A stretch of DNA of 64,000 bases from Strigops habroptila (GCF_004027225.2 NC_044278.2:56537743-56601742), one strand, 5' to 3'. Shown: positions 12,298 through 27,200, numbered from the stretch's first letter. A program made the numbers and translations. The notes: generated by a model not told the origin, from the sequence alone.

Positions 12298-15200
12298 GCG
12301 TTAGCTGATCAGGGTGTCACCAGAGACCCTCATAGCATTGGCTGACTATATCTCGTAATTCCATTGAGCTGACTATAATGCATAGTCATTTTGATTGTAA
12401 ATCAGTGGGAAAGAAAGGGAGTGCATTTATCTCTGAAAACAAAAGTATTACTCTAGCTTAGTATTTCATATTCAACTACACTCATTGACTGGCTCCACTA
12501 AGTTTGGAATATTAATGAGATGAAGATCAACATCTTTAATTCAGGGAAAGCAACAGGTAGTATATAAGCAAGGGCTCTCAGAATAGTCAAATTGACACTG
12601 AAAGCATTAAAAGAATTCTTATCCTGATTTTTTTATATGTAGGTACCAACAGTAGTGAAGTTGTTGAATCTGAACTACTCAAATGTTACTAACGACATCC
12701 TACATTTCCTTTAAATAGTAGAATTTTGCATTTTGTGGTTCTCACTTCTTCAATATGGATCTCTATTTGCTTTCACCACAAATTTTGAATATAAAATTTT
12801 CATCTGTAGACATTCTTGTTCTGACTCAAGCCTTCAAAGATTCATATCACTGCATATGATTTGCATGGAGTTTGGTCTTCTAATTCTTCTCTGATGGAGG
12901 TGAGGAATATTTTTATATTCCGTGAATGCCTACAAAAACAGGCTTATATAAGGCTGAATTCGAACTGCATCAGGACCTACAGCATAGCAAATTGAGGCTT
13001 ATGCACATCTTGGTTTCAGTCTAATGCAGGATCCAACCCAGTGCGTGTATTCAGTCGTCATGAATATTCGGAAGTGCTCCCAGGTCCCAGTTTACATGTG
13101 GCCTTATCAATCATCATTAAGAAAGCATTCTTAGGAAATACCTTGTTACTATTTTATACCAGAATTTTAGAGGTTTTCATATTTTTATATTTAGACTGGT
13201 TAGAGAACGCTATGGTAAACATCTCTTGGTACTAAGGTATAACCTGAGGCTGTTTGCTCTTCCTCCTGTTAGTATTCTTGTCTTGTTGGGGCAAGCAGTG
13301 ATCCAGACACCTAAAGACAGATTAAATAACCTGTAAGAGCAGCTAAATATAGAGAAATTGGCTACATACAGCCTAAGATAAGTTCCTATGTTTAAAACTT
13401 CAGTTGTGCTTTTCATATCAGCCACTGATTCTCCCAAACTGAGTATCAGTGAACAACTCCATCAGGGCTGTGAATGTAATTAGCAGTAAATACATTTCCT
13501 GATAAAAATTCTTTCAACTGTTACGTATTTAGCTAAAAAAAACTGGAATGATTTTTCAAATAAGAGCCGTTGCACTTAGGAAGCACCTTCCTTTAGTAGT
13601 TCTTTACAAATGGCTTTTGTGTGTACATAGTGAATATACTGATGCATTTTTATGGCCTGGGTCAGGTAGTCCTGAAATTAAATGCAGCAGGTGTGTAAAA
13701 TCAGAGGAATGAGAAGGAAAAAAAATCCATTAAAATGTCTGAATCTGTTAAAGAATGGGATTTTCCCCATTTCCTCATGCCAAATTTACCTTTTAAGATG
13801 TACCATTAAGATATGAAAAACCCCCTTGGAATGGTCACCTGATTGTACCGGCTTAAATGCAGTGGGACAGCACTGAATGGAGGAATTTTAGTCCACTGGA
13901 TATATGCATCTAATTCACACCTGAGTTTTAGGCACTCAGGCAGTTTTCATAAGTGCCCTCATGCCATTGATTATTGGTTTAGAGGACAAGGATCCTGGAA
14001 GGCTTTTATGTAGAGCTAATGTCTTACCAAAATTTAGCACCTAAGATCTCCCTTGGAAGAGTTCCTTTTTCTTTATCTGTTTAGGAAGCAGGTACAGATA
14101 CAGGTGATTCGTGTCATTATGTATCTATTATTTGAGTGGGTTCCCTTCAGGCAAGGGATTGTTTCTCCTTCTCCTTCCATGCTTGCAGACCACCAAGCTC
14201 AGCTGAATCTTTTTGCAGTGGCTTTGAGCAGCACTGTAATGTAAATACTTGATCCTTATATCTCTGATGGCTCTGGAAGTCAGGATGAGAACCTTACCTG
14301 GCTGTGGGCTCTCTGCTGAGATAGCCATCTCCTTTGCATTGTGTGTTTGTTTTTTGCTCTAGGTACCAGTAAGCAGTGTTGTCAAGCGCAAGGGCTGTGT
14401 TCGGTGATGCTCAGAGGAAGACATCTAAAGATGAGCATTTCTTGTATTACTTTGTTCAGAAGATAAGTTCTCATATCTCAAGCTATCAAAAGCTTTGTGG
14501 CTTTAGTGTGGAGGTGACTGACTCATGGGTTTTAATGTTTATAGGACTGGATGCAAATTACATCCAGGCTGTTCCTCCACTTCCTCCACCTCCTTGTTTG
14601 ATACCCATTTAGGAAGCCTCAATACTAACCATTACCTATTCATCCTGCTAAGTAAAAGCAATTGATACTCTTCTCTCCCAATATATCGGTTTACTGGAAG
14701 AGTGATTGGATTTTGCTAGTATTTTTGGCAGTAAACGTAAGAGAATCATACTACTTTAAAAAAAAAACATTAATACGAAACATCTCTCTAAACAGTCTTA
14801 GAGTTTTAAAATCAAGTTCTGGAACACAGCTTTTTCTTTCTTCAGTTTGTGTGAAGTTTCATTACTTGTTCTGCTTTTATGTTTCATGTTGTTATTAAAA
14901 GTTCCTTGGCTGAAAAATCATTTATTCCGGGTATCAAATGTTTCATTTTAGTGAACAATAGTGAGGTTTCTTTCAACATGAGGTATAATGGAGATAACGT
15001 TGCCAAGAGAAGTTAAATTATTACTTCCACATTATAAATCTGGATCACGGAGGTTTCCTGGGTACTATTTTTTCATAGCAAGTTTGACTTGCAACAGAAA
15101 AATTAGCAGTTTTCAGGAAGAATGAATCTAATAAAAGGCACCTTTATGACTCGTCATTGCTATACACACACATTTGCTTCTAGCAACTGTAACATACATT

Positions 15201-18200
15201 TGCACTCGCTAATCTTCCAAAAAAGAAACACAGAATATTCTAAGTCCATGAAAACAAGAAAACTTTTAAGTGCCCTTAAAATAATGTGAATATTACAGGA
15301 TCTATTCAGAAACTTCAGTCATGGAGAGATTTTGTTCTCTTCAATGTTTCTCAAGAGCACGCTCTGTTAATCTGTTTTGTCTGATTAATATCAGATTCAG
15401 AGCCTCTTCATGATTTATTTTCATAGAAACAGATGTTATCATTTGTGGTGAAATGGAGACATATTCTGGGTATTATGTAACCTCCCTTGGCATTGACTTA
15501 CGTTACATGTTTTTCCTTCATTTTGCCACTACATTGTAATTGTACCCAAATGGTTCTCAACGCGTTTCCGTAGATACTTAGCATGTTCAGACTTTGTGTA
15601 GTATATGCCTTGGTCTCATAGATAGCTCTTGTTTTTAAACTCTGAGATCAGCTACACCTGTAGTTTTCAAATCATAATTAGTACTGGTACAGCAGTTTTG
15701 TGCCCATATTTCAGTGCTACCCACCAGCTCTGCTTTTGTAGCCTGTGGTGAGTTAGGCAAAATCTCTGCTTGCTACGAAAGTGTTGATAGAGTGCTGTGG
15801 GCTCAGTCAGTGTGAACCCCCTTCACATTTTTTTTGGAGGGGGTTTGTTGGAGTGTTGGGAAGAGAGGTGAAGGATTGGAGGTGAGGCTTCAGCCCAGGC
15901 AAGAGAAATAACAGACAATTTGGGGAAACTCTATGACCATGAAGGACCTGTTGAGAAACAGCTAGATGCTGGAGCCTCCCTAAAGGTAGTCTGGCCTGAT
16001 GTGACACTCCTATGCTTGTGTTATGGTTTGAGGTTCTCCTTCAGGAGTTGCTGCTCTGCTTGGGCCCTGCCAATTAACCTCAAGGTCTTTTAGTTAGCTT
16101 GGTCCTAAACAAGAGACTTGTCACAGTGCTTGTAGCCAAGTGATTTGAACGTTTTAAGTCACTGGGAGCAGGTACATTCTTTTGTGCTACCCCACTCTAT
16201 TTCTGCCTCTTGAGATGGAAAAGAAGGACCTTGCTGACACCAAGAAGAGCTCTGCCTTGTACATACACAACAACTCTTTGACCTGTCTTTTGTGGAGGGC
16301 TTTTCCTCTTCTACAGACTTAATTGCTTGCTGTGTTTCTTGTAAAGCCTACTGGTTCAATGACCAACCTCAGCTGGCAGGGAGGGCAAAGGAATCTGATT
16401 TCTTTTGAAGTGAAGACGATTGTTACTTCAAAAGCAGGTCAGCGGATGGGCCTGGACTGGGAAACAACATTTCGTTTGGATGTCTTGAGAGGCTTAAAAA
16501 CCTCTGGGTCACAGCCACAACCTTTGTAGGAAGTGGTATGCTGTGTAAGACAGACTGAACAGACTGAACACCCCAAAAGGTACAAGAGAACATCCTCTTT
16601 TGCCAAATGTATTTTACAAGCCCTGCTGAGATTAATATGGGAGCCTTTGTAGAGACTAAGCTAGGGCAGTGTTACATAGAAGCATGGGTGCCCCAGCCAC
16701 TCACTGGAACTGGAGGAGCAAATCTGTGTCAGCCATTCCCACTCATTAGTATATTTTTTGGCAGTGGAGAGGTACAGGAAGTGAGAAATGATTACCTAGT
16801 AGTCCCATCTTCTTGATTTAACATATAAAATAACTACTATGCAGGCCATCCACAAGTGGAACAGATTATAGCTGCATGATAGTTGCTTGTGATATTTTGC
16901 CCAGACTTTAAAAAAAAAAAAAAGAGAGAAGAGGAAAGATTCCTCTAAATGATATGTGTAGGTTTTTTATCTCACTTTAAGAAATTTGGAATAATTCCTT
17001 ATTATACCAAAACAGTTCAAAGGTATTCAAAAGAAAGAAACAATTATTTTTGTAATGTTTAAGCAGAGACTGTTTGAAATCTTCTGCTTTTTGTAGACAT
17101 AAACCGGTGTCTACATGGCCAGAAGAGCAAAATTATGGGCGTGATCTTTATCACCTCATCCTGCAAAGTAGAACAGAAGAAGGAAAAGCGTGGTTAATAA
17201 GAAAAGAAAATGTAATTTCTGAGTTTCTGTATTTCTAAATTTAAAACTAATATTTAAGGAAATGAAGTCATCAATATTTTTCATTTTGCTTAGGTTTTGC
17301 TGTTAACCAAAGCCAACCTCAAATTTGGCACAAACCTGCAGGCTGTTCTGCTTCAGAACAGAGCACAGGCCAAATATATGCTGTAGGTAGACTAATACAA
17401 ATTTTTAATAGCAATTAAAGTAGTTTTCTGTATATTCATACCCTTGAAAGGATGCTGCAGACTTTCCCTTGTAAGTTTGAAGATGGATATGCTGAGATAA
17501 TTGCATTTCATTGTTGCAAAAGAACATTAACCTCTAGAGGGGTTTGACTCCTGCCAGGGCCACATTTGCTGTTGGCTAACAACAGTGTTGATGTCAATGC
17601 AGCTGCTCCATCTGACTTTTTCGCCATCCATCTTTAGATTTCAGTCAATGTCTACCTGTAAAGATTTGCTCAGAAAAGTAAAAGCACTGGCAAGTTCTGC
17701 TTCTGATTGTGGCAGAGAGGAGCACGAAGATTTACTTGACTGTGGGTTTAAACCACAGCTGACAGATACATTCTTTGCATGCAAATTTGTTGATAAAAAC
17801 TAGGTTGTATGCAGAAGGATAGACATTTTTAATATGTGAGCCCAACACAACACGTTACAGTATCCGGGCTTAGCTGTCTGAAACTAGTACTTCATGGTGG
17901 TGATTTCACTTAGAGTAACAACAGTATCTATTCCCTTCACAGAATAGCAGTAGTTCATGACAGCATACTGATTTGGAAGACTTCCATCTAACTTTGAAGT
18001 GTAAGAAGGTTTTGAAATATAAGAATTAGTATCTCTGACTTCTTTGTGTTTTTCATCATGGTTTGCAGCTTTAGTTTCTTGCAGCATAAGCCTGAAGTTT
18101 ATTATAGGTACTAAAATCTATCTTCAGGCTTGTGGTAAGTGAGGGCAGCTAGAACTGTGGGGTGTTAGCTTCTGGGCTAAATATCCATGTCAGGGTATTC

Positions 18201-18639
18201 TGTGACTGTGGGAAGGGGCTGGACCCACTAACTGAGACGGCATCTCCCACTTCCTGTGTTCCTGACAGAATTCTTTGAGCCTTCAACAAAATTGTCCAGG
18301 AGGTCAGATGATCTTTAGTTAAACTTGACAAAAGCTTTTGTTGATGAGTCCATTGCAAGCAGTGTCTGAAGCACTGTGCAGAAACTGCAGGGGACTGTCA
18401 TCAACGACACAGTAGCAATGGAGTCAGGACAAAGCAAGAATAAATGGCAAGATCTAAGAGAAATCTGTGTTTGAAATATGAATTTCTCAGCTGGGTAATT
18501 ATGAAAGGAAAGACAGCATAATTTGCAGATGATTTTAGGACATTAAGGGCCAGAGACAGGAGGGCTTTTCAGAAGCACCTACAAGGTAAATGGACAGACA
18601 GGACCATGCCAGGAAAGATCTTGCTGACTGTTGGATAAG

Positions 18640-19040
18640 TATCATAGGATGGTTTGCATTGGAAGGGACCTTTGAAAGTCATCTAGTCCAAGCCCCTGGC
18701 AGTGAGCAGGGACATCTTCAACAAGATCAGGTTGCCCAAAGCCCCATGCAACCTGGCCTTGAACACTTCCAGGGATGGGGCATCTACCACCTCTCTGGGC
18801 AACCTGCGCCAGTGTCTCACCACTGTCACAGTGAAGAACTTCCTTATATCTGATCTAAATCTACCCTCTTTCAGTTTAAAGCCATTCCCCCTTGTCCTGT
18901 TGCTACAGGCCCTTGTAAAACATCTCTCTCTTTTTTATAAGCCTCCTCTAGGTACTGAAAAGTTGCAGTAAGGTCTCCCTGCAGCCTTCTCTTCTTCACG
19001 CTGAACAAATTAATTTATCCCAGCACAACCATTTCTCCTT
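18640..19040 (-). mobile_element. CR1 LINE, old 3'-end copy
   Basis: In + strand reading it begins ATCATAGGATGGTTTGCATTGGAAGGGACC and continues through CATCTAGTCCAAGCCCC, CCTGGCCTTGAACACTTCCAGGGATGG and CACTGTCACAGTGAAGAACTTCC. This is the reverse complement of a CR1 3' UTR plus ORF2 end. Its many differences from the copies at 54361 and 62442 suggest an older subfamily. The right border fades near 19040. Confidence 0.88.
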
Positions 19041-19975
19041 GTGTTGCTCGATATCTGCCCTTCCTGCCATAGTGTATATAGTTGTGGCAGTTGCTGTGCA
19101 TGTGAGAGATGAGGAAATGCTAAAATAGCAATGCTTCCCAAACAATAGAAGTTAAATGAAAAATTGTAGTGCTTATAGCATAGTATGGGACTACTTGGTA
19201 TTTTTAGCCTGATCCTACTTCTGTAACGCTACTCATTGTACACGCATTTGAACATCACCCAGTTCACAGTTAAACTAAAAAGGATGAAGAGCAATGGCCA
19301 TACGTGAAGGGATGTGGAGTTACAGATTGCATGGCTAGCGAACCCTCCAGATCTGTGGTGCGGTGATTGTACTACGCTATGGTACACTGGGTTTCAAAGC
19401 AATTCATACTCGTTAGCAGGAAGAGTTAAATGTTGATTTCAGCCTGGGTGTGAAGGGAATGAGTAATTTCAGTATGTATATTACCTGCCTTTGTTAGACT
19501 ATCATGTTTTACACTTGGCTCTTTTTAATTCTTTTCAGGCTTTATCAAAATAGAAATCACAGCCATAATTTACATTCCTTCCTTTATTAACTGGATGTTA
19601 GGAAAAGACAATGAAGAAATTCTGGGAAGTAAAACCTGATTTGATACATCCTTGTCATGCTACCTGACACATTATTGTTCAGGATATAAGCAAAATACAT
19701 GAATAAAAGACAATTAAGTTACTAACTCCTGTAACACCAGTGAAGGTATGACAAGGATGAGTTAGGCATGGCATGACTAACAGTAACTCCAAAGTAATAA
19801 CACTGGCAGGAGTTGCATGTTTTCACTTACTTACAAATCTATTCACATTACTACTGAAAGTGATGTATTTTAAAACAATATACATTAAAGAACATAAAAA
19901 AGCCACCACCACTCCTCACTCCCTGTCAGAATCTCATTCTGCCAGTTAAAGTGCTGTCACAAGAGACCATCTCTG

Positions 19976-19999
19976 GTGACAGTGACAGTGACAGTGACA
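19976..19999. repeat. Short tandem repeat (GTGACA)4
   Basis: Four perfect hexamer units, followed by a degenerate GTGCTGACAG. A minor microsatellite in the first visible intron. Confidence 0.85.
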
Positions 20000-20995
20000 G
20001 TGCTGACAGCCATCTTGGTGCTCGCATGGCAAATGGCCTTCTGACAGCTTAGAAAAAATGTCAGAGTAGCAGCTTCCCATTTTCAGGAGGTGTTTTACCA
20101 AGTTAATATTGTTGCTGTTTTGAAATTAATTTCTTTCCAAAACGCAGAAGAAGTAAGTCATTTACACAAATGCCAAGAAAGCACGAGTCTGTGCGTCATG
20201 AATTAATTAAGCAATCACCTGCTCCTTTTTCTTCTTGCTCTCAAGAAAATGTTAAAAAATAGCAAACTAGCACGACCTTTAAAACTAGAGAGGTTCAGTA
20301 GTCATATCTAAATGAACATATACATCACTTTCAGGTGGGTTAGTCTTTGAATTGACAAAGAAATTAGACTCCAAAATAAAAGGTTCAGCGTAACTAAGCA
20401 GAAATCAGCTATGTAACACACAGTGCTGTGGCTAGAATGGAAGTACTGCAGTAATATTTAGAAGTGGCAGTGTCCTTTCCCAGTAGAGCAGCTGGGACCA
20501 TGTTTTTCCACATGACATGTCATTGTAATTTTAGGTTTAGTGATGAATAGTGGAAATTCCTTTCAGTTAGGGATTTTTGGCTTCTTCATCCAAATATGAC
20601 ATGCAGCACTATACAAACCTTGTCCCTGTTGAAAAAAGGAAACAAGGGGAAGCTGTGAGGGTGCATCAGAGGATGGTACATGATGGAGGAAGTTCAGGAG
20701 CTGTGCAATGCAGCTGACCTGCACCCAAGCCTGAATTCAGTTCCCCTCTTGCCCTGAAAGAGACTCCTTTTCATCCAGTATGGACAGCAGCCCCCCTTCC
20801 CTTCATGGGGTCGAACAGATGGCTCAGAGCACAGAGTGAGGGAAAAGAGTGTGCAAAGCTGCTTAACCTGCTTAGCCAGGTCTAACATTAACATGTTTTC
20901 CCCTAGTCAAACCACATCTTATGAGAAGGACCCCATTCTGTGCATTTGTTTTTTTTTAATATGTCCTGTAAATGTCTTTTTTTTTCTTTTCCTAG

Positions 20996-21200
20996 AAATG
21001 AGAAGAAATATATAAGCAGATATTGGAAAGAAGTGAAAGTTGGAGACTTTGTGCAGCTTCGCTGTAATGAAATTATACCTGCTGACATATTGCTGCTCTC
21101 CTCAAGTGATCCTGATGGGCTGTGCCACATAGAAACAGCTAACCTGGATGGTGAAACTAACTTAAAACAAAGGCAGGTGGTGAGGAGGTTCTTAGAGCTG
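20996..21200 (+). CDS. ATP10A: ATP10A exon: actuator domain with DGET motif
   Basis: This 205-bp internal exon encodes 68 full codons plus one leading base that completes an Arg codon. The acceptor is a long T/C tract ending CCTAG (20991-20995) and the donor is GTAAGT at 21201. The peptide runs from [10 protein letters not shown] to RRFLEL. It contains a [11 protein letters not shown] block, a [14 protein letters not shown] block and the DGETNLK motif (DGET codons 21147-21158). In P-type ATPases this motif belongs to the actuator domain and drives dephosphorylation of the catalytic Asp. In P4-ATPases the DGET Glu is required for flipping-linked turnover. An upstream in-frame ATG at 20940 lies in the polypyrimidine region of the intron and is not a start. 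The next exon is 16.5 kb away. Confidence 0.95.
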
Positions 21201-24200
21201 GTAAGTCGCCATTCTTAACTCTCACTTAAGATAAGAATTTGTTTCAGATAAGTAAACTGTTCACCAGTCCACTCCACACCAGCTAAATCTGCTTGTTCTA
21301 GTAATGCTAATGAATTATTGTTATGGTTGTCATTGAAATACTAGCACTTGCCAACAGCTGACCTCATCATAGTATCAGAAGTTTTACCATAATTTTTCCC
21401 TGAATTTGAATAGGAATTATCTGGGGCAATTGTGTGCGGTTGGAAAATGTTGGGGGTTTTTAATGGCTTCTATTGTAGCTTGATTTTTGAAAACACATTT
21501 TAAGTCCCCAGTGAGATGATATTTAAATATAAACAACTACTTTTCCTGCCTGCAAACCAGATCAGTTTCAATTAGGAATTTTGCCTGAAACTCTGTGTTG
21601 CAGAATACCCCTCCAGCACTTGGAGCATTAAAGGTTGTAAGATTTAAAGGGACAGCATGCATGCATTCTGGAGGTGTCTGTGCTGAAAAACTGTTGTACT
21701 GCTCTCTCACGGTGCTTATCTCTCCGCAACAGCACTATTTTGAAACAAAACAAAATCCAGATCAGTTACTTTCAGCAGAATTAGAGGAAATTACCTGAAG
21801 TTTTACTTGCTTTAATAATCTTACTGAAATAGTATTTCTTTGTATGCCCTCCTCTCCCTTACCTCTTGCTAGCTAACCTCAGTTTCCTGTATTTTGTTAG
21901 GAAAAAAATTAAACTCTTTTCTAGATTTCAGCTAAATCTTTTTTTCCTAGTAGCTCTCCTTATTTGATAGATTTTGTAAACAATGGAGCTGCTGCCCTTA
22001 CCATGGCCATCAAACGTAACTACAGAAGCCTATAGTTGTACTGAGGTAATCACCTTAATGAAGTTGCAATCCTTTGAACAGGATAAAAATCAATGTGCCT
22101 TCCAAATAATTCTTTGTGGCAGATAAAGCCTTTATCTGAACAGCTTGTGAAAACATGAGATAAAGACTTGTTTAATAATCAGTGATTTCCACATAGAATT
22201 TAGACATGACACAGTAGCTACTGCCACGGCAAGAAGCCTAATCAGCTACAGGCCAAATGTTTCAAAAACTCTGATTGTTTCAAAGAAGCTGATTGAATTG
22301 CTTCTCAATCATTCCATCTTGTTCCCACTGAATTTTTTCCCAGTGGGTAGAACTCCAGGGTGGTACTCAGATGATGTATCCCACTTCTCTGCCAGCATAG
22401 ACTTCCTACATGACCTCAGGCAAATTATGTAGGACAAAAACTATAGATTGCATATACACTACTGAATACAGGGATGCTTTCATGTTTGTGGTTACAGTTA
22501 TAAGCTAAGGGCACGTCCCAGATCTGTCTCAAAGGAAGACCTGGGAATGTACCAGTTCCTCTGCTCATCCGCAGCAAATGGTTGGATATCTGTGATCCGA
22601 GACCATCTGACACACAGCAGGAGGTGTTCGTAAACACGGTGAAAGGAATTGATGTGACTAAGTACAGATCATCACAAGTCTGGCTTTCAAGAACCTTGCT
22701 GCCCTGAGGAGTCCCTTGTATTACATCAGGATCCCCAGTTTCCTGGCGGCAGAGTCATGATTCAGCACTAGGAGTGTGATTCTTGGAAGCTGGCGGGCTG
22801 AGAGGGGACCTGCTGACCCTAAAGCTGTGAAGCCTAGATGCATGCCCAAGCAATCACTTGTGGAGTCACTCTTCTGTCTTCAACCAGTAAACTCATGTAT
22901 GCATTAATACAGCAGGAAAACAGGCAGCTAAAGACTTCAAGTCTGGATTTTCTACAGTTTGGCAACACCTGTAACCTTTAGACTGTTGTGTGGAAGTGAG
23001 TGGCAGTGCCATTTCCACCTCGAAAAGTTAAAGGTTATTGGAGACTGCACTGGACCTGGTTAGGCAAGAAGGCTGAGGAAACAGTGCCTACCTAGGGAAG
23101 CAAAGCTAGGTTCATGTGCCAAGCAGCTTAGCACATCAGAGTATATGTGGCATGACTTGCTCAGTATACCCGGCTTTACTGAAGAAGTCAGATATCATAC
23201 AGATGCTTAGAGTCAGCTTTGTAGATACCTACTGCACTTCGTGTTTTCAGTTCATCCTTCTTCCAAATCTTAGTTCTCTGTATTATGATTATAGAACTTT
23301 TCTATCTCAGAAGTGTGCTCCAAGATATGTGGATAAATAATTTTTAGAAACAAATTTTATATCACAAGATGCCTAGCTGCAGTGGCAGTGAGGTCCATAA
23401 TAAATTGTCAGGGATTAAACAGGGGCCAATGACAGAAAGCTCATTCATTCCAATGAAAATAGGACTGGGCCCCAAGAACTGAAGTATTGAAAGAGAGCTT
23501 GTAAGAAAACCACATGTGACTACCTCCCTTCTCTTAAAATAGCTGAGAAGCAGGAAATACCCAAGCCTGGGTTTCTGCATCAACTAAGTTGTAGGGAAAG
23601 TGCATGCTTGCAAGTACCAAGTCCTCAGTTCTCAGCAGCTGCAGCATCACAGACCCTCTTTGTAACAGCATCCTGCAAGTTATCCAGCAGAATACTTGCC
23701 ATCCTCGCTTAAGTCCTGGCCAACACCTGTCTGACCACACTGTTAATTCATGCAGCAGCATTAGCTTCCTCATTCCATGCTAGTAGGGATAGGATCTTAC
23801 TTGTTCTTGAAGGTGTTGCGCTGCTGAGACACACTCAGCAGTGGGATAGAGGGAGCTGCTTTGGAAATGCTGGATGAACAGTAGGCCCACAGCCAAATAC
23901 CATGGAATAAGCAAGGTGATGCCCATTTTTTTGAGTGAAGTTCAGTTCCTATCTGGGTATCTCTTAAGCGGCAACAACTAGTGAGAGCTTATTGTTAGAT
24001 TTCATAAAATACTTTGGAAGACCAAAATTCTCTTGCACCAAATGCTGACCATCCTTTTACCAAATCTCGGGAAAGTTCATTCACAAATCTTATAGGACCT
24101 GCATCCCACTTGTTCATGCACTGGACAAGAGCACCTTTCTGTTCTTATATTACCATTACACTCAGCAGAAAACTCTCAGTTATGGTCGTAGCCGTTTGGT

Positions 24201-27200
24201 TCTGTGTCATTCTGCAGCCCTGTTGTTCAAGCAGGAAAACAAACAAATAGATTATGTAGACCTAACTGTCTTTTTCCCACACTGCTAAACTCTCCCCCCA
24301 TCTCCCTTACAGGATGACGTGACTGGTCATGTGGCTTATCATAGGAAAAGAAACACAGATTTTTTTGGAAGCTTCTTTTTAAAATATCAGCTGTCAACAG
24401 CTGTCTTTGAATAATGTCTCTGTAGCAGTGTCACAAGTATTAAAAGAAGCTGTGTTACAAAGCTTGGCCTTTCTGTGTTTCTTATATGAACTAACTGATA
24501 ACTTTTGAGCACGTGCCTGTGAAGCAGGTCAGTGAAGGATAGCTATTCATATACCCCTCACTCTGCTGGGCATGGGAAAGGAGCAGGGATCGAGCTAGGA
24601 ACAATTGTTTTGTGCCACTTTTATGCTTTTTTTATTTTGTCCCTGCCCTGTGCCTATCTATGCAATTTACAGCCCCACAGGTCTATGCTGAGCTGCTTGC
24701 TCTAGAGAGCCTGGCTGCCCATTTGGAGTCACTGAAGCGGGGTGCGCTGGTTAGTCCTCTTGCAACCGCAGCGCTCTCTCCAAAAGCGCTCTCCAGAGGC
24801 CAGCAAGCCCAGTTCTGTTACGTTGGGTACAGCTGTCCTCTAGAAGGGCAGCTGTTCTGCCAGCATGTTCTGAAAGATCTTTGTGTGTCCCTCTTCAGCA
24901 TTAACAGCATGTAAAATCTATAGTCTCAGAGAGTAAAATGTCTTACAGTTTACCCCTTCCAAAACTTCATTCAGAAAAGTACTATTCTGATCTCTTTTTA
25001 GCTTGCCTCTTGAAGCAGCAATAAGCAATTATAGAAGCTGTTTTGTATCCTTGTCTCCAGTGCTTTGCAGGCATCGTTTTACTCTTAAACATATGCTCAG
25101 AAGATCCAAGATTAGCATTTGTGGGCTTGGGTTGGACCTCTCCACTTGTGAATTCCAATAAACTCTTTTCCTTTATAGTGCAAGTGACCAGAAATTTTGT
25201 TTATTTTAGTGCTGCTTTGATTTGTCTGAGTGATTTATAGTAGACTGAGAACATACTGCTTTTTAGCTTTGTGTGTTTGTTAATGAATATGATCTGTCTA
25301 ACACAAGCCTGTACTTTCTATATGTGATTCTACACCCTATCAATACATAAGCTGTGAGAAGGGTCACTGTTATATTTGTCTGTGGCTTGTATGTCTGAAG
25401 ATACTAGTTTGAATGTATACCTTGTTGTTGTACACTCAAAATCATCAAGAAAAAAGAAAATCACTCAGTAAATAGGTAGAAAAAATGAGACACGGGAGTC
25501 TTCAAAGGCCTTGACATCTTTTCCTACGAGACTTTAAATACTGTGGTCTTGTTATCCAGCTACTACAGTGACAGGGGGTGATAGAAATGTTTAAAGCAGT
25601 CAGAAAAGTAATTCTGCATGCTCTGTCTTTAAAGCCAAAAGCATAGTGGATTGTCTTCACACTGAAGCATGAATCAGATCCATGTGTGCAGCATGACACT
25701 CTGGACAGTACAGCTAGGAGAAAGCACTGTGCTAAATCCCACTGTGAGTGATCTAACAGTGTTAGTAGTGACCACTAAGCATCTCTTGGAAAAAACGAGC
25801 GTTTCTTAGTATTCCATCAGTTTCCTTCTAATTTCTAACACATCCTCACTGCTGCCGAGTCACAGCAGCCATTTCTGGTATGCTGGATCTAACAGGAGAC
25901 ACAGTAGGCAGGAGGAATCAATGTGTTTTCTGTGCTACGCTGTAGGCTGCTGTGCCACCACACCCTTCACAGTTGCTTATGGAATGTTTTCCATCCATCT
26001 GAGACGTTGTGTCAACCGCTTTTCAGAGAGTGGATAAGCAGATACAGCTTGGGCTGCCAGAGCTCAAAACTCCCTTTCAGGTTTCGTAAACTTGATTTAG
26101 GATATTTTGATAGTATGAATCTAGACTCATGAAAAACATTTACATTTCCTTGCTCCACTGTTTTTACTCAGTATGCCTTTTAACAAAATCCACAAAGACT
26201 CACTGTGGATTCTGGAGCAGCTTATGGTTTATTAACCACTGGCCATGTCCTGGATGTTTATGTGGAAAGCCTCAGTTCAGCTGAAAGCTAAGCTAAACGC
26301 AGCAGCTGCCATCCCCTGTGAGAAGGTGCATGTATCCCTCTGAGAGCTAGTGGGCTTAAGGGATGCATTTTTTTATTTTTCCTCTCATTTTCTCCTAAGA
26401 GCAGACTTTTGTTCAAAACGAGCTTGTAACAGTATGATTACGCAGATTTAGATAAGCCTTGCAAATGACTTTGTGGCTGCTTATTTACTTTGTCTAAGAA
26501 GCACATCTGAATTTGGTGTCTGCCTGTTTGGGAGGGTTCATTTGCATGCAGACTAGTACCAAAATAACTCATCAGTCTGATTTCCTCTACAGTCAGTATG
26601 TGAACCCTTCTGGAATATGTATAAACTTAGAGCATGCAAGCACATTTGCTCATCTGTCCCTGCCTGGAAGCCAGGCTGCATTGGCAGATCCAGCTTTCAT
26701 TCCAGCCCACTGTTCATTCCACTTCCACTGTTCTTGCACAGTGCTGACAGCATACTGGGTACAGCTGGACTTAGAGGAACAGTCCCACAGCTCCCTGTTC
26801 CAAGCATTAAGCCATTTACACCATCTTTTTCTTTCCCTGTGCATCGTGGGCAGAAACTAGTCCAGAAGAGAAGACTGCTTTCTAGAAGGGCTGCACTGTA
26901 AGCTTGACTGCCGGTGACTGCAGGCAGCTCTATATATGAGGTACTTTATGAAGGACAACTCAGTCCGAATTGCATGAGAACAACTCACAGCAGGGCAGCC
27001 TCGATATCTCAATGTAGATGTTTCTTTTGCATTCAGTTTTTCTCCCTCAAAAAATAATAATATTTAAAAAAAAAAGGAAAGAAAGCGATTTTCAATTTTT
27101 GATTTAGCCTAAACTCAGCTAAGATTTCTTATGCAGCCATCTGCATTGGTTAAACTAGCCCAGTTTGAGACAACTGCTGAAGTTAAACCAGCACAACCCT

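Larger units (their letters stand above)
1..20995 (+). other. Intron (3' part) upstream of first visible exon; no coding exon seen
   Basis: About 21 kb of AT-rich sequence without any segment resembling a P4-ATPase or another conserved protein. The N-terminal P4-ATPase part (membrane segments 1-2) is absent, so this should be the end of the large intron after the first coding exon. It holds three CR1 pieces (8065-8133, 11551-12297, 18640-19040), two G-rich purine tracts (671-719, 1648-1680), homopolymer runs (T at 3594-3610, T-rich 5949-5982, A at 9855-9868, A at 16910-16923) and a short GTGACA array (19976-19999). It ends in a good polypyrimidine tract and AG. All open frames here are short, lack homology and look like chance. 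Confidence 0.75.

Noticed and set aside
12284..12313. 8-bp inverted repeat CCTGATCA ... TGATCAGG
   Set aside because: Short arms with a 14-base spacer at the CR1 border; likely chance or part of the CR1 sequence.
20940..20995. ATG at 20940 as an alternative start for the 20996 exon frame
   Set aside because: The stretch encodes only the pyrimidine tract (Phe/Leu-rich) and ends in a good acceptor; the homologous protein continues upstream in another exon.
26513..26901. Overlapping frames of 115, 94 and 64 codons
   Set aside because: Frames overlap on both strands in a locally GC-richer patch, with no homology and no acceptor/donor pair of quality.
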